Source: Desulfobacteraceae bacterium (lineage in GTDB: Bacteria; Desulfobacterota; Desulfobacteria; Desulfobacterales; Desulfobacteraceae). Taken from it: a DNA stretch of 6,601 bases. Position 1 is the first letter of the stretch. The number at the start of each line of letters is the position of its first letter. The notes beneath the pieces are model-generated. The model did not search any database. It worked only from the letters and a program-made list of their open reading frames with translations, and was not told where the DNA came from. Positions 1 to 6,382 of this stretch are shown here, piece by piece. The translations under genes were made by a program, and so were the position numbers. The DNA is taken from the NCBI GenBank assembly GCA_022712835.1, contig JAFLJU010000376.1:1-6601 (forward strand), given 5' to 3'.

Positions 1-257
1 AGCACATGGATCAAACCGCCTAGGATCAGGGTGACCAGCCAGCCGAGAACCAACCCGGGTTTGTACGCATAAAACAGAGAGACAAAATAAAGCCCGGCAC
101 CGATTTCAGAAAAAAAGAAGGCCAGCCAGAGAAATATCCCCTGTTTATCGATCCATTGCCGCTGACGGGTCGGGTTAATCATCCATTCATAGGGTTTAAC
201 CCCGCTCCCATCCGGAGGAAACATGATTTGTTCCAGTTCGTGAATTTGCTTGCTCAT
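1..257 (-). CDS. padD: NrfD/PsrC-type membrane anchor subunit, N-terminal part (3' end cut by window edge)
   Basis: Reading the minus strand from an ATG at 257 gives 85 uninterrupted codons running off the left edge, beginning MSKQIHELEQ. A hydrophilic cytoplasmic-type leader (about residues 1-38, containing PYEWMINP) is followed by a first hydrophobic helix (about 41-62, with the EIGAGLYFVS stretch typical of the first helix of NrfD/PsrC proteins) and a second (about 69-85+, LGWLVTLILGGLIH). Family members are multi-helix quinone-interacting anchors that receive electrons from an NrfC/PsrB-type FeS subunit. The gene starts 13 nt after the molybdoenzyme stop codon with a strong AAGGAGG site, so it is probably the third subunit of that complex. 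The symbol padD is provisional and follows from the pad-like context; NrfD family membership is much surer than the specific name. Most of the protein lies outside the window, so helix count and quinone-site residues cannot be judged. Confidence 0.82.
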   Translation of the reverse strand, partial: MSKQIHELEQIMFPPDGSGVKPYEWMINPTRQRQWIDKQGIFLWLAFFFSEIGAGLYFVSLFYAYKPGLVLGWLVTLILGGLIHV

Positions 258-264
258 TTTATTT

Positions 265-271
265 CCTCCTT
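265..271 (-). promoter_or_regulatory. Ribosome binding site of the NrfD-type gene
   Basis: AAGGAGG on the minus strand lies 7 nt upstream of the ATG at 257 and directly abuts or overlaps the TAA stop (271-273) of the preceding catalytic subunit. It fixes the start of the truncated gene and suggests translational coupling to its neighbour. Confidence 0.85.
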
Positions 272-2877
272 TAGATTTTATAGATCTTAACGGCAACAGC
301 AGTTTCCATGTTGCCGGCAACGGGGTCAAAATATCTCAGTTTGGACGGTAGCAGCTTACAAAAGTTAGCCCCTTTACCCTTGGCAATGGGTCGGCCATCG
401 GCCCATAATCCACCCTGACCTGCGATACCTATCACTTTGGGGCTCTGGGCTTCCATGGTTTTCACAATCCCGTTTTCCGTGACACCGGCCTTGGTTTCAA
501 TGCAGATGATATCTCCGTCCTTCAACTTTCTTGCTGCTGCCATTGAGGTGTTCAAGGTAATGGTAAAAGTGTAGGGACACATCTTGGAAACTTCATCAAT
601 ATAGGGATTCTGGAAAGTGGTGTTGTTGGTGTGTAAAATATCCCGGTAGGAAAAGGCCAGGAGGTCAAATTCAGAATCCAGATCCTTGTGGGATTCCGGC
701 CAGAACCAGGAGGGAAGTGGTGAATACTGATCAATATCAAATTCCAGATCAAAACCGGTTTCCTCAAATATCTCTTCCATTCTTCGTCTGTCATGGAGCA
801 GATATTCCATGTAAACCGGGCACCTTGTATCAATATCCCACCGCCAATAGACATCTTCTATGGATTTATCCCATGTGGCATATCCCTGCTCCTGAATTTT
901 TTTATGATCCGGGCCATAGATCCATATCAGAAATCTTTCCCCGATCTGCTTCCAGGTTAACACCTCCCCTGGTTTAATCGTAAGTTCAGGATCCGTGACA
1001 CCATAGTATTCGTTGAGCTTGGCATTAAATTTGTCCAGAACACCGCAACGATTGGCCACGTCAATATAGACATCCATGAAGAAACGCGACTCGCCAATGG
1101 GTTCGGCAACCGGCTGCTGCATGTGCACATACCATTTTTCATGGGAAGGAGATCCGGAAAAGAAAAAGGCATCAATTTCAGAAGACCAGCAGTCTTTTTC
1201 AAGATAAGACACATCCGGCAGAATAATATCGCCTATGGCCTGGTCGGTTTCATTGACCCACAGATCCATCTGAACCACAAAACAGTCCTTGAAGTTTTTA
1301 ATGGCGGTGTCCCAGTCGGAATTGGAGATAATAAAATTGGCGGCGATTCCAAATATCATTTCCGGTTTGGATTTCATCCCGAATTTTTCATGGATATATT
1401 CCATTTCATCCACATAAGGAATATGGGAAAGGGTACAATGGGTCCATATATCAACACACCCCATGTTGGTAGCTGGAAGGCTGGGGGCATGGACCGGCCA
1501 GGGATCATGGGAGTAAAACACCGAAGGAACAATCACCCCGTCCTTGCCAGGTTTACAGGTCTGCTCATAATTACCTCCTGGATACGCCCGTCGAATGGCA
1601 GGCCACCCAAGGGTTCCGCCGGGTACATCTTCCGCCCCAACCAATTGTGCCATCAAATCAATGGCAGCAACCTGGTGAATCCCATTTGAATGTCCCTGGG
1701 ATCCTCTAAAGGTCACCGATGAAACAGGACGATAGGGATAGGTTTTCCCACCAAGGGTAATGGTGGCACCGATCTGGGCATTGTCCACCCAGTCTTTGGC
1801 CACTTGCAAAATTGTGGCAACGGGAACCGTTGATATTTCCGAGGCCCATTCAATGGTGAATTGTTTTAGATGTTCCTTAAAGGGAACAAAACAAGGTTGT
1901 ATTTTTTCACCGTTAAATTCATATTCGCCATCAAGGGCACAATCTTCCCAGGCAAGCGTCTTATCATCATATTCCTTGATCTTTCCTTCCCTGCTGTCAA
2001 AGATCATGGGCTTGTCACTTTCTGCATGACGAATATAAGTGCCGTCTTCTCGAATCAGATAAGGAAAATTTGTTTTGGCTTTAAGATAGAGAATATCCAT
2101 TTCACCACGGGTATTAGCGATATAGTTGGCAATTGCCAACCCAACAGCCGTATCGGTACCCGGAAGGATAGCAACCCATTCGGTGGCCTTTCCCCCGGCA
2201 AAATTGCCCATGGGATCAAAAACAACTTCCTTGATACCCCGGCGGATCGCATCGGCCCTAAGCCTTGCATTGGTCATGGCAGAATGTCCGGAACCGGTAC
2301 CCTTGCTGGAACCCCATTTTAGAACATACTTGGTATATCTCCAGTCAGGGGCGATGGACCATGCGCCATGGATCAAACCACCCAGCATATGGCAGGCATT
2401 ACCACAATGGAGGCTTCCGCCACCAATAATAAAGTTGCCGTTATTTTTCACCCCAAAGGCCTGGGCATAAAAATAAGGGTGGTTATGGGGACCATCGGAG
2501 GCTCTCATGGTCTGGTTGGTGAAAAGGATCTTGTTGGGATCATCTTCCATGATTTTTGTCATTTTGGTGGAAATGATCTCAAGGGCTTCATCCCATTCAA
2601 TCTCTTTCCACTTGGGGTCCACACCAATCCCTTTTTCCGGATTGGTTCTCAACAGCGGTTTTTTTATCCGGTTGGGGTCATGGTAGTACATGAGGCCTGC
2701 CGTCCCTTTACCGCAGAGCCCAGGGCCGTCACCGCCCATGGTGCTTTCATTGATCCCTTCGACTTTTACCGGTACACCGTTGACCACCCGGACCTTTGCA
2801 GCACAGCCGCAATAACATACGCCACAGGTGGTATTTACCCATTTATCTTCCCAAATTTCATCTGTTTTATAGGTCAT
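271..2877 (-). CDS. padB: Molybdopterin-dependent oxidoreductase catalytic subunit, DMSO-reductase superfamily; candidate phenylacetyl-CoA:acceptor oxidoreductase PadB
   Basis: This 868-residue protein has the layout of a bis-pterin Mo/W catalytic subunit. The N-terminal [4Fe-4S] motif is C18-X2-C21-X3-C25-X29-C55 followed by GKG. The pterin-binding core includes WDEAL (95-99), KWGSSKGTG (187-195), the FDP segment (220-222) and PGTD (239-242). The C-terminal pterin dinucleotide-binding domain covers roughly 760-868, with LKDGDIICIET and a closing VKI. The metal ligand is probably one of two cysteines, C158 or C162, in LHCGNACHM. There is no Tat signal: only 17 residues precede C18, so the enzyme should stay in the cytoplasm. 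It sits 14 nt after an FeS subunit and 13 nt before an NrfD anchor, giving a catalytic-FeS-anchor trio, and follows a POR-type operon segment. In the pad pathway the equivalent enzyme oxidises the alpha carbon of phenylacetyl-CoA with water to phenylglyoxylate, reducing quinone. Superfamily placement is certain. The PadB assignment is inferred from context, size and cytoplasmic location; thiosulfate/polysulfide reductase-like or an unknown hydroxylase are alternatives. Confidence 0.85.
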   Translation of the reverse strand: MTYKTDEIWEDKWVNTTCGVCYCGCAAKVRVVNGVPVKVEGINESTMGGDGPGLCGKGTAGLMYYHDPNRIKKPLLRTNPEKGIGVDPKWKEIEWDEALEIISTKMTKIMEDDPNKILFTNQTMRASDGPHNHPYFYAQAFGVKNNGNFIIGGGSLHCGNACHMLGGLIHGAWSIAPDWRYTKYVLKWGSSKGTGSGHSAMTNARLRADAIRRGIKEVVFDPMGNFAGGKATEWVAILPGTDTAVGLAIANYIANTRGEMDILYLKAKTNFPYLIREDGTYIRHAESDKPMIFDSREGKIKEYDDKTLAWEDCALDGEYEFNGEKIQPCFVPFKEHLKQFTIEWASEISTVPVATILQVAKDWVDNAQIGATITLGGKTYPYRPVSSVTFRGSQGHSNGIHQVAAIDLMAQLVGAEDVPGGTLGWPAIRRAYPGGNYEQTCKPGKDGVIVPSVFYSHDPWPVHAPSLPATNMGCVDIWTHCTLSHIPYVDEMEYIHEKFGMKSKPEMIFGIAANFIISNSDWDTAIKNFKDCFVVQMDLWVNETDQAIGDIILPDVSYLEKDCWSSEIDAFFFSGSPSHEKWYVHMQQPVAEPIGESRFFMDVYIDVANRCGVLDKFNAKLNEYYGVTDPELTIKPGEVLTWKQIGERFLIWIYGPDHKKIQEQGYATWDKSIEDVYWRWDIDTRCPVYMEYLLHDRRRMEEIFEETGFDLEFDIDQYSPLPSWFWPESHKDLDSEFDLLAFSYRDILHTNNTTFQNPYIDEVSKMCPYTFTITLNTSMAAARKLKDGDIICIETKAGVTENGIVKTMEAQSPKVIGIAGQGGLWADGRPIAKGKGANFCKLLPSKLRYFDPVAGNMETAVAVKIYKI

Positions 2878-2880
2878 GTT

Positions 2881-2887
2881 TCCCCCT
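2881..2887 (-). promoter_or_regulatory. Unusual G-run ribosome binding site of the catalytic subunit
   Basis: The only purine-rich element before the ATG at 2877 is AGGGGGA, just 3 nt from the start codon and without a clean AGGAG core. It is weaker than the sites of neighbouring genes. The start is still favoured because the next in-frame methionine (residue 47) would remove three of the four FeS-cluster cysteines. Confidence 0.5.
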
Positions 2888-2891
2888 GTTA

Positions 2892-3548
2892 TTAATCAAT
2901 GTAATAGACCGCCGGATCGGTACCAAATTCCGGTCGAAGCTGTTTTCCTTTGTGCTCCATGATCAAACGGTTAATCTTGGAATTGGGATCATCCAGATCA
3001 CCAAATATCCTTGCATTAACCGGACAGATATTGACGCAAGCTGGAGAGGCATCTTCATCAACACCCGGTGTCAGGCCTTTTTTCATCCCGTCTTCGAGTC
3101 TTTCCGTGCAGAAATTGCATTTAATAACGGTCCCCAGCTTAAAGGGATATAATTTTTCCCCTATCAATTCCAGGGGAGTTTTTCCCTGACCCGGGAAATA
3201 TTCGCGATCTTTTACCTCTTTATCATAGTATGTTCTCTGTTGGTAGGGGCAGGCAACCAGACAGGCCCTGCAACCAACACATTTCTCATCGTCAATGGCG
3301 ACGATTCCATCTTCTCTTACATAGGTGGCTCCCGTGGGACATGCTTCCACACAGGCGGCCTCTGTACAATGATTACAAAGAATCGGTAAAATCAGCTTAC
3401 TGGATGACGGAAATTTTCCCCGCTCTCCGATCAGTATCCTGTTCCAGAATACATTGGGCGCCAAAAAATGCTCTTCCTTACATGCAATACTGCAGCCCCA
3501 GCAAGCGATACACCTTTTTACATCGATTACCATTCCCCATCTAGGCAT
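2892..3548 (-). CDS. padC: Four-[4Fe-4S] electron-transfer subunit of the molybdoenzyme (DmsB/PsrB/NrfC class); candidate PadC
   Basis: The 218-residue protein has sixteen cysteines in four ferredoxin-like sets: C13/C16/C19/C23, C58/C61/C66/C70 (CNHC-X4-C-X3-CP), C90/C93/C96/C100 (CVGCRACLVACP) and C144/C147/C171/C175. This is the standard cluster set of the FeS subunit that relays electrons from a molybdopterin enzyme to a membrane anchor. The opening, RWGMVIDVKRCIACWGC, is typical of the class, and there is no signal peptide, matching a cytoplasmic catalytic subunit. The length is normal for the family. All clusters appear to be [4Fe-4S], since no cysteine is replaced by tryptophan as happens in some DmsB/NarH relatives. 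The gene lies 57 nt after porG and 14 nt before the catalytic subunit. Its role as an electron relay is secure. The name padC is provisional and depends on the catalytic subunit being PadB. Confidence 0.88.
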   Translation of the reverse strand: MPRWGMVIDVKRCIACWGCSIACKEEHFLAPNVFWNRILIGERGKFPSSSKLILPILCNHCTEAACVEACPTGATYVREDGIVAIDDEKCVGCRACLVACPYQQRTYYDKEVKDREYFPGQGKTPLELIGEKLYPFKLGTVIKCNFCTERLEDGMKKGLTPGVDEDASPACVNICPVNARIFGDLDDPNSKINRLIMEHKGKQLRPEFGTDPAVYYID

Positions 3549-3577
3549 AACAACTCCTTTTACGATTAAAAAGTTAT
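3547..3577 (-). other. Weak inverted repeat around the start of the FeS subunit gene, in the 57-nt gap between the two modules
   Basis: In the 3549-3605 gap the minus strand reads ATAAC (3577-3573), then a TTTTA/TAAAA pair around an ATCG loop, then the Shine-Dalgarno GGAG and GTTAT, which overlaps the start codon. The arms can pair and would place GGAG in an internal loop and AT of the ATG in a stem. An alternative pairing is AACT with AGTT. All stems are short and A/T-rich, so the structure may not be stable. The gap shows no convincing terminator (no GC stem plus U-run) and no convincing -35/-10 pair. Confidence 0.25.
3554..3559 (-). promoter_or_regulatory. Ribosome binding site of the FeS subunit gene
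   Basis: AAGGAG lies 5 nt upstream of the ATG at 3548 and supports this start over the methionine at residue 6. The site falls inside a short AT-rich inverted repeat described separately. Confidence 0.75.
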
Positions 3578-3605
3578 CCCTTCATTGACCCTTGCGAACC
3601 CCCGC

Positions 3606-4154
3606 CTAAAGATCAAATATTTCCACTTCCTCAAACCCTCTTTTGACACAACCGATATTGGCACTTAATTTCTTGCCTGAAAAATAATCCGCCAGCGCGT
3701 CGCAGCAGGATTCAATTTCCAGCAGACCCGACATTTTCGCAAATGCCCCCACAATCACCGTATTGGGTATAGCCAAACCTATCTCTTCCAATGCAATTTT
3801 ACTGGCATCAATAACGGCAAGGCGTTTTAAATTCTCGTGGGAGATGTCCTTTGTGTCCTTTGAATCATTCAGCAACATCATTCCCCCGGGCAAAAGGCCC
3901 TGAAAAACGTTTGGCCACGTCCTCTGGGACGGATCTAAAACCACCAGGATATCCGGGTTGTAAATTTGTGTTTTTTCCCTCACCGGCTTGTCTGAAAATC
4001 TGCCAAACGCCGTAACCGGCGCCCCGCGTCTTTCAAATCCGAACATGGGAAAGCTAGCACCAAACTGTCCGGTTAGAACAAAGGCATTGGCCAAAATTTT
4101 CGATGTGGTAACAACCCCCTGGCCTCCTCTACCGTGAAATCTGACTTCACTCAT
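3606..4154 (-). CDS. porG: 2-oxoacid:acceptor oxidoreductase gamma subunit (PorG/PorC type)
   Basis: This 182-residue protein has the POR gamma hallmark RFHGRGGQGVVTTSKILA at residues 5-22, followed by the conserved GASFPMFGFERRGAPV segment (32-47), a Rossmann-like VVLDPSQ (71-77) and a C-terminal GA-F-K region (137-140). The family member forms the gamma domain of pyruvate- and related 2-oxoacid oxidoreductases, which contributes to the CoA-binding and intersubunit surface. Its length is normal for the free-standing subunit. The frame is open further upstream to an ATG at 4217, but the chosen start has GAGGAG 8 nt upstream and begins directly before the conserved domain; the longer version would overlap the beta subunit's coding end. 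It lies 16 nt after the beta subunit stop. In a phenylglyoxylate oxidoreductase reading this would correspond to PadE. Confidence 0.9.
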   Translation of the reverse strand: MSEVRFHGRGGQGVVTTSKILANAFVLTGQFGASFPMFGFERRGAPVTAFGRFSDKPVREKTQIYNPDILVVLDPSQRTWPNVFQGLLPGGMMLLNDSKDTKDISHENLKRLAVIDASKIALEEIGLAIPNTVIVGAFAKMSGLLEIESCCDALADYFSGKKLSANIGCVKRGFEEVEIFDL

Positions 4155-4162
4155 TTTAAAGT

Positions 4163-4168
4163 CTCCTC
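4163..4168 (-). promoter_or_regulatory. Ribosome binding site deciding the gamma subunit start
   Basis: GAGGAG sits 8 nt before the ATG at 4154, in the short gap after the beta subunit stop (4171-4173). It selects this start over the in-frame ATG at 4217, which lies within the beta subunit gene. Confidence 0.8.
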
Positions 4169-4170
4169 GT

Positions 4171-5130
4171 TTAATCTTCTGCAGAAACTGGAAGCTGGCA
4201 TTCTTTTTCCAGTACACTCAACCCGCCCAAAACGCAAAATTCGTAATCCACATCATCCTGAAGTATCTGCATATCTTCTTTGGTCATATGTGCGAATTTT
4301 TTACTCAGCTCGGTATAGGTTGATAACGGTTTGGGCTTTTTAACGGTTTTGGTCATCCGAATCTTGCCGTCAACCGCTTCCCAAAGGGGGAAATAATTGG
4401 TATTAACAGCCCTGCGGCAGACCTCAATCGTGTCTTCGGGTTTATGACCCCATCCTGTTGTACAGGGTGCCAGGATATGCAGAAATGCAAATCCTCTTTC
4501 TTTGGCTTCTTTGGCTTTCTTCAATTTTTTCGCCAAATCATCCAGATCACTCAAAGTTGCAGTCGCTGCATACGGAATCTTATGCATGGCCATTTTCAAA
4601 GCCAGATTCATCCGGCGAAGATTTTTCCCTTTGTGAATGGATCCCACCGGTGTGGTTGTCGTGGTTGCACCATAAGGGGTTGTTCCACTCTTTTGAATCC
4701 CTGTATTCATATATCCTTCATTGTCATAGCAGATATAAATAAAGGGTTCGTTTCGTTCGGCAGCCCCGGACAGGTTTCCAAATCCAATATCAGCAGCCGT
4801 TCCATCTCCGTTAAAACAAACCACGGTGTTGTCTATCCCTGCTTTTCTATAATACCTTGCAAGACCTGTGGCATTCGCCGCAGCACCGGTCATCAAGGTT
4901 CCAAAATAGGAAAGGGTATGCCAGGATTGATTATTCTGACCAAGAAGTACCGGTGCTGAACAAGACGGAGTGCCGGTGATGACAATATCATTGCCTAGAA
5001 CCCTTGGAATAAGTCGCAATAACAATTCCAGCCCGCAACCCGGACAAAATGCCACTCCCTTGGAAAAGGGATCCTCATGGACAAAATGATCCAGGATCTT
5101 AGTTGGTTTGATTTTCTTTATTTCGGCCAT
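4171..5130 (-). CDS. porB: 2-oxoacid:acceptor oxidoreductase beta subunit, thiamine diphosphate-binding (PorB type)
   Basis: The 319-residue protein binds thiamine diphosphate and the [4Fe-4S] cluster next to it. The TPP/Mg motif starts at GDG (108-110) and ends at DNEGYMNTG (136-144), with N137 as the distal ligand, the usual spacing of about 28 residues. Cluster cysteines are C29 and C32 (CPGCG), C57 (TPSCSAPV) and C223 (APCTTGW); C32 to C57 is 25 residues, as in pyruvate:ferredoxin oxidoreductase. The threonine-rich TTPYGATTTTTPVG after the TPP motif is a family signature. The reading frame is open to an ATG at 5235 inside porA, but the ATG at 5130 has AGGAGG 8 nt upstream and begins one base after the alpha subunit stop, so it is preferred. 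The enzyme is cytoplasmic. The substrate cannot be read from this subunit; in a pad-type enzyme it would correspond to PadI. Confidence 0.93.
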   Translation of the reverse strand: MAEIKKIKPTKILDHFVHEDPFSKGVAFCPGCGLELLLRLIPRVLGNDIVITGTPSCSAPVLLGQNNQSWHTLSYFGTLMTGAAANATGLARYYRKAGIDNTVVCFNGDGTAADIGFGNLSGAAERNEPFIYICYDNEGYMNTGIQKSGTTPYGATTTTTPVGSIHKGKNLRRMNLALKMAMHKIPYAATATLSDLDDLAKKLKKAKEAKERGFAFLHILAPCTTGWGHKPEDTIEVCRRAVNTNYFPLWEAVDGKIRMTKTVKKPKPLSTYTELSKKFAHMTKEDMQILQDDVDYEFCVLGGLSVLEKECQLPVSAED

Positions 5131-5131
5131 C

Positions 5132-6382
5132 TTATTGCCCTCCTGTTTTTGGCGATGCTTCATGGGCTTCTGGATAACACACCCAGGTGACTTCCCGGAC
5201 CTCTTTTCCTGCGGCAAGATCACAAATGGTATCAATCATCTGTCCCACATTGTCGGTGGTGATGTCTGTATTGGCGATGCCATCCAGAAAGCTTATCATT
5301 TTAGAACCTTCCAGCTGTGTTTCAAATGCTTTGAGTTCTGTATAAATAGGACCGCCTTTAAACCCAAAGGCAAGACTTCTGTCCACAACGCCAATGGCTT
5401 TTTTGCCTTTAAGGGAAGCTATCAGTGTTTCAGACGGAAAGGGACGATACATTCTCATTTTCAAAAGACCTACTTTGACCCCTTGTTCCCGTTTTTTATC
5501 GATCACGGTTTTAATGGTCCCGCACATGGAACCAGACCCCACCAAAACCACATCGGCATCTTCCATTCTGTATTCTTCAACCTGCCCGCCATAGGATCTT
5601 CCGAAAATAGCTTCATATTCTTTGTCGATCTCATCAAACTTGTCCTTTGATCTTTCCATGGCAGACATGTGTTTGTGGCGCAATTCCAGATATCCGCCCA
5701 GAATACCATGGGACCCACAACCCATTTTCCCACCGGGAGTAAGTTTTGTTCTTTCAGGCTGGTCTTTTAAAACAGAGAGAAACCTGTCCACATCTTCCTG
5801 AAACGGAATATCCACCCCTTCGGACAGATAAGAAAGATAAAATCCGTCATAATGCACCATCACCGGCACCTGGATGTCATAATCTTCTGCCAGGCGATAT
5901 GCCTGAAGAACCATGTCCATGACTTCCTGGCAATCTTCGGCAATTAAAAATATCCACCCGCTATCCCGGGTGGAAATCATGTCCTGCTGGCCGGATGATA
6001 CCGCAATAATACCCGGTGTTTCCCGGTTCACATTGACCATGACCACCGGCGCCCTGGCACCGGCTGTGGCCAGAACCGCATCATACATAAAGGCAAGCCC
6101 CCAGGAAGAGGTGGCGGTGAATACCCGCCCTCCTGCAAGAGAGGCGGCCATAACCGCGTTCATGGCCGAGTTTTCCCCTTCAACCGTGATCAGCTCGCAA
6201 TCCATCTCACCATTGGCATGGAATTTGGAAATCTGCTCAATTATTTCTGTCTGGGGAGTGATGGGATATGCTGCCACAACGTCAGGCCGGGCAAGCTTAG
6301 CTGCAATGGCAGCTGCCCCGTTTCCGGTAATAACTTTAATCTGTTTTTTAGCGGTCTCTTTAATTTTGGCTTGTGTATTCAT
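5132..6382 (-). CDS. porA: 2-oxoacid:acceptor oxidoreductase alpha subunit (PorA type) with a non-canonical substrate loop
   Basis: The 416-residue protein has the expected PorA layout: a pyrimidine-binding domain I with YPITP (39-43, T42 matching the substrate-contacting threonine of PFOR), VEGENSA (67-73, E70 matching the cofactor-activating glutamate), FTATSSWGL (88-96) and RDSGWI (139-144), then domain II from about residue 275 (ADVVLVGSGSMCGT, KMRMYRPFP). Unlike pyruvate enzymes, which read NRALSAP-N-I-W-x-D here, this protein has NRETPGIIAVSSGQQD at 119-134, so pyruvate is not the safest substrate. The start at 6382 is chosen because it follows a GAGGGGGA-type site and overlaps the upstream stop as TAATG; the in-frame ATG at 6430 lies inside the ferredoxin gene. 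porB begins one base after its stop. In a phenylglyoxylate oxidoreductase this would be the PadG equivalent. Family placement is certain; substrate is inferred. Confidence 0.93.
   Translation of the reverse strand: MNTQAKIKETAKKQIKVITGNGAAAIAAKLARPDVVAAYPITPQTEIIEQISKFHANGEMDCELITVEGENSAMNAVMAASLAGGRVFTATSSWGLAFMYDAVLATAGARAPVVMVNVNRETPGIIAVSSGQQDMISTRDSGWIFLIAEDCQEVMDMVLQAYRLAEDYDIQVPVMVHYDGFYLSYLSEGVDIPFQEDVDRFLSVLKDQPERTKLTPGGKMGCGSHGILGGYLELRHKHMSAMERSKDKFDEIDKEYEAIFGRSYGGQVEEYRMEDADVVLVGSGSMCGTIKTVIDKKREQGVKVGLLKMRMYRPFPSETLIASLKGKKAIGVVDRSLAFGFKGGPIYTELKAFETQLEGSKMISFLDGIANTDITTDNVGQMIDTICDLAAGKEVREVTWVCYPEAHEASPKTGGQ
5139..5144 (-). promoter_or_regulatory. Ribosome binding site deciding the beta subunit start
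   Basis: A perfect AGGAGG lies 8 nt upstream of the ATG at 5130, embedded in the last codons of the alpha subunit. It decides the beta start against the upstream in-frame ATG at 5235 and implies coupled translation. Confidence 0.88.

Noticed and set aside
1123..1689. 188-codon open frame on the plus strand
   Set aside because: It lies entirely antisense to the well-supported molybdoenzyme gene, has no recognisable domain and a composition expected from a reversed coding sequence.
271..2877. Formate dehydrogenase catalytic subunit
   Set aside because: There is a Cys-His pair, but no selenocysteine codon in the ligand region, no typical FDH neighbours, and the overall motifs and context fit a different branch of the superfamily.
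1870..2895. Several overlapping plus-strand open frames (up to 175 codons)
   Set aside because: They are antisense shadows of the catalytic subunit, mutually overlapping, with no family motifs.
3549..3605. Internal promoter or terminator between porG and the FeS subunit gene
   Set aside because: No minus-strand -35/-10 pair with sensible spacing, no sigma-54 GG/GC element, and no GC-rich stem followed by a T-run.
5131..5235. Longer porB start at 5235 (and similarly porA at 6430, porG at 4217)
   Set aside because: The extensions overlap upstream genes, have no family similarity, and strong ribosome binding sites sit before the internal ATGs.
5108..5650. 180-codon plus-strand open frame
   Set aside because: It is antisense to the porA/porB junction; the real genes opposite carry complete catalytic motifs.
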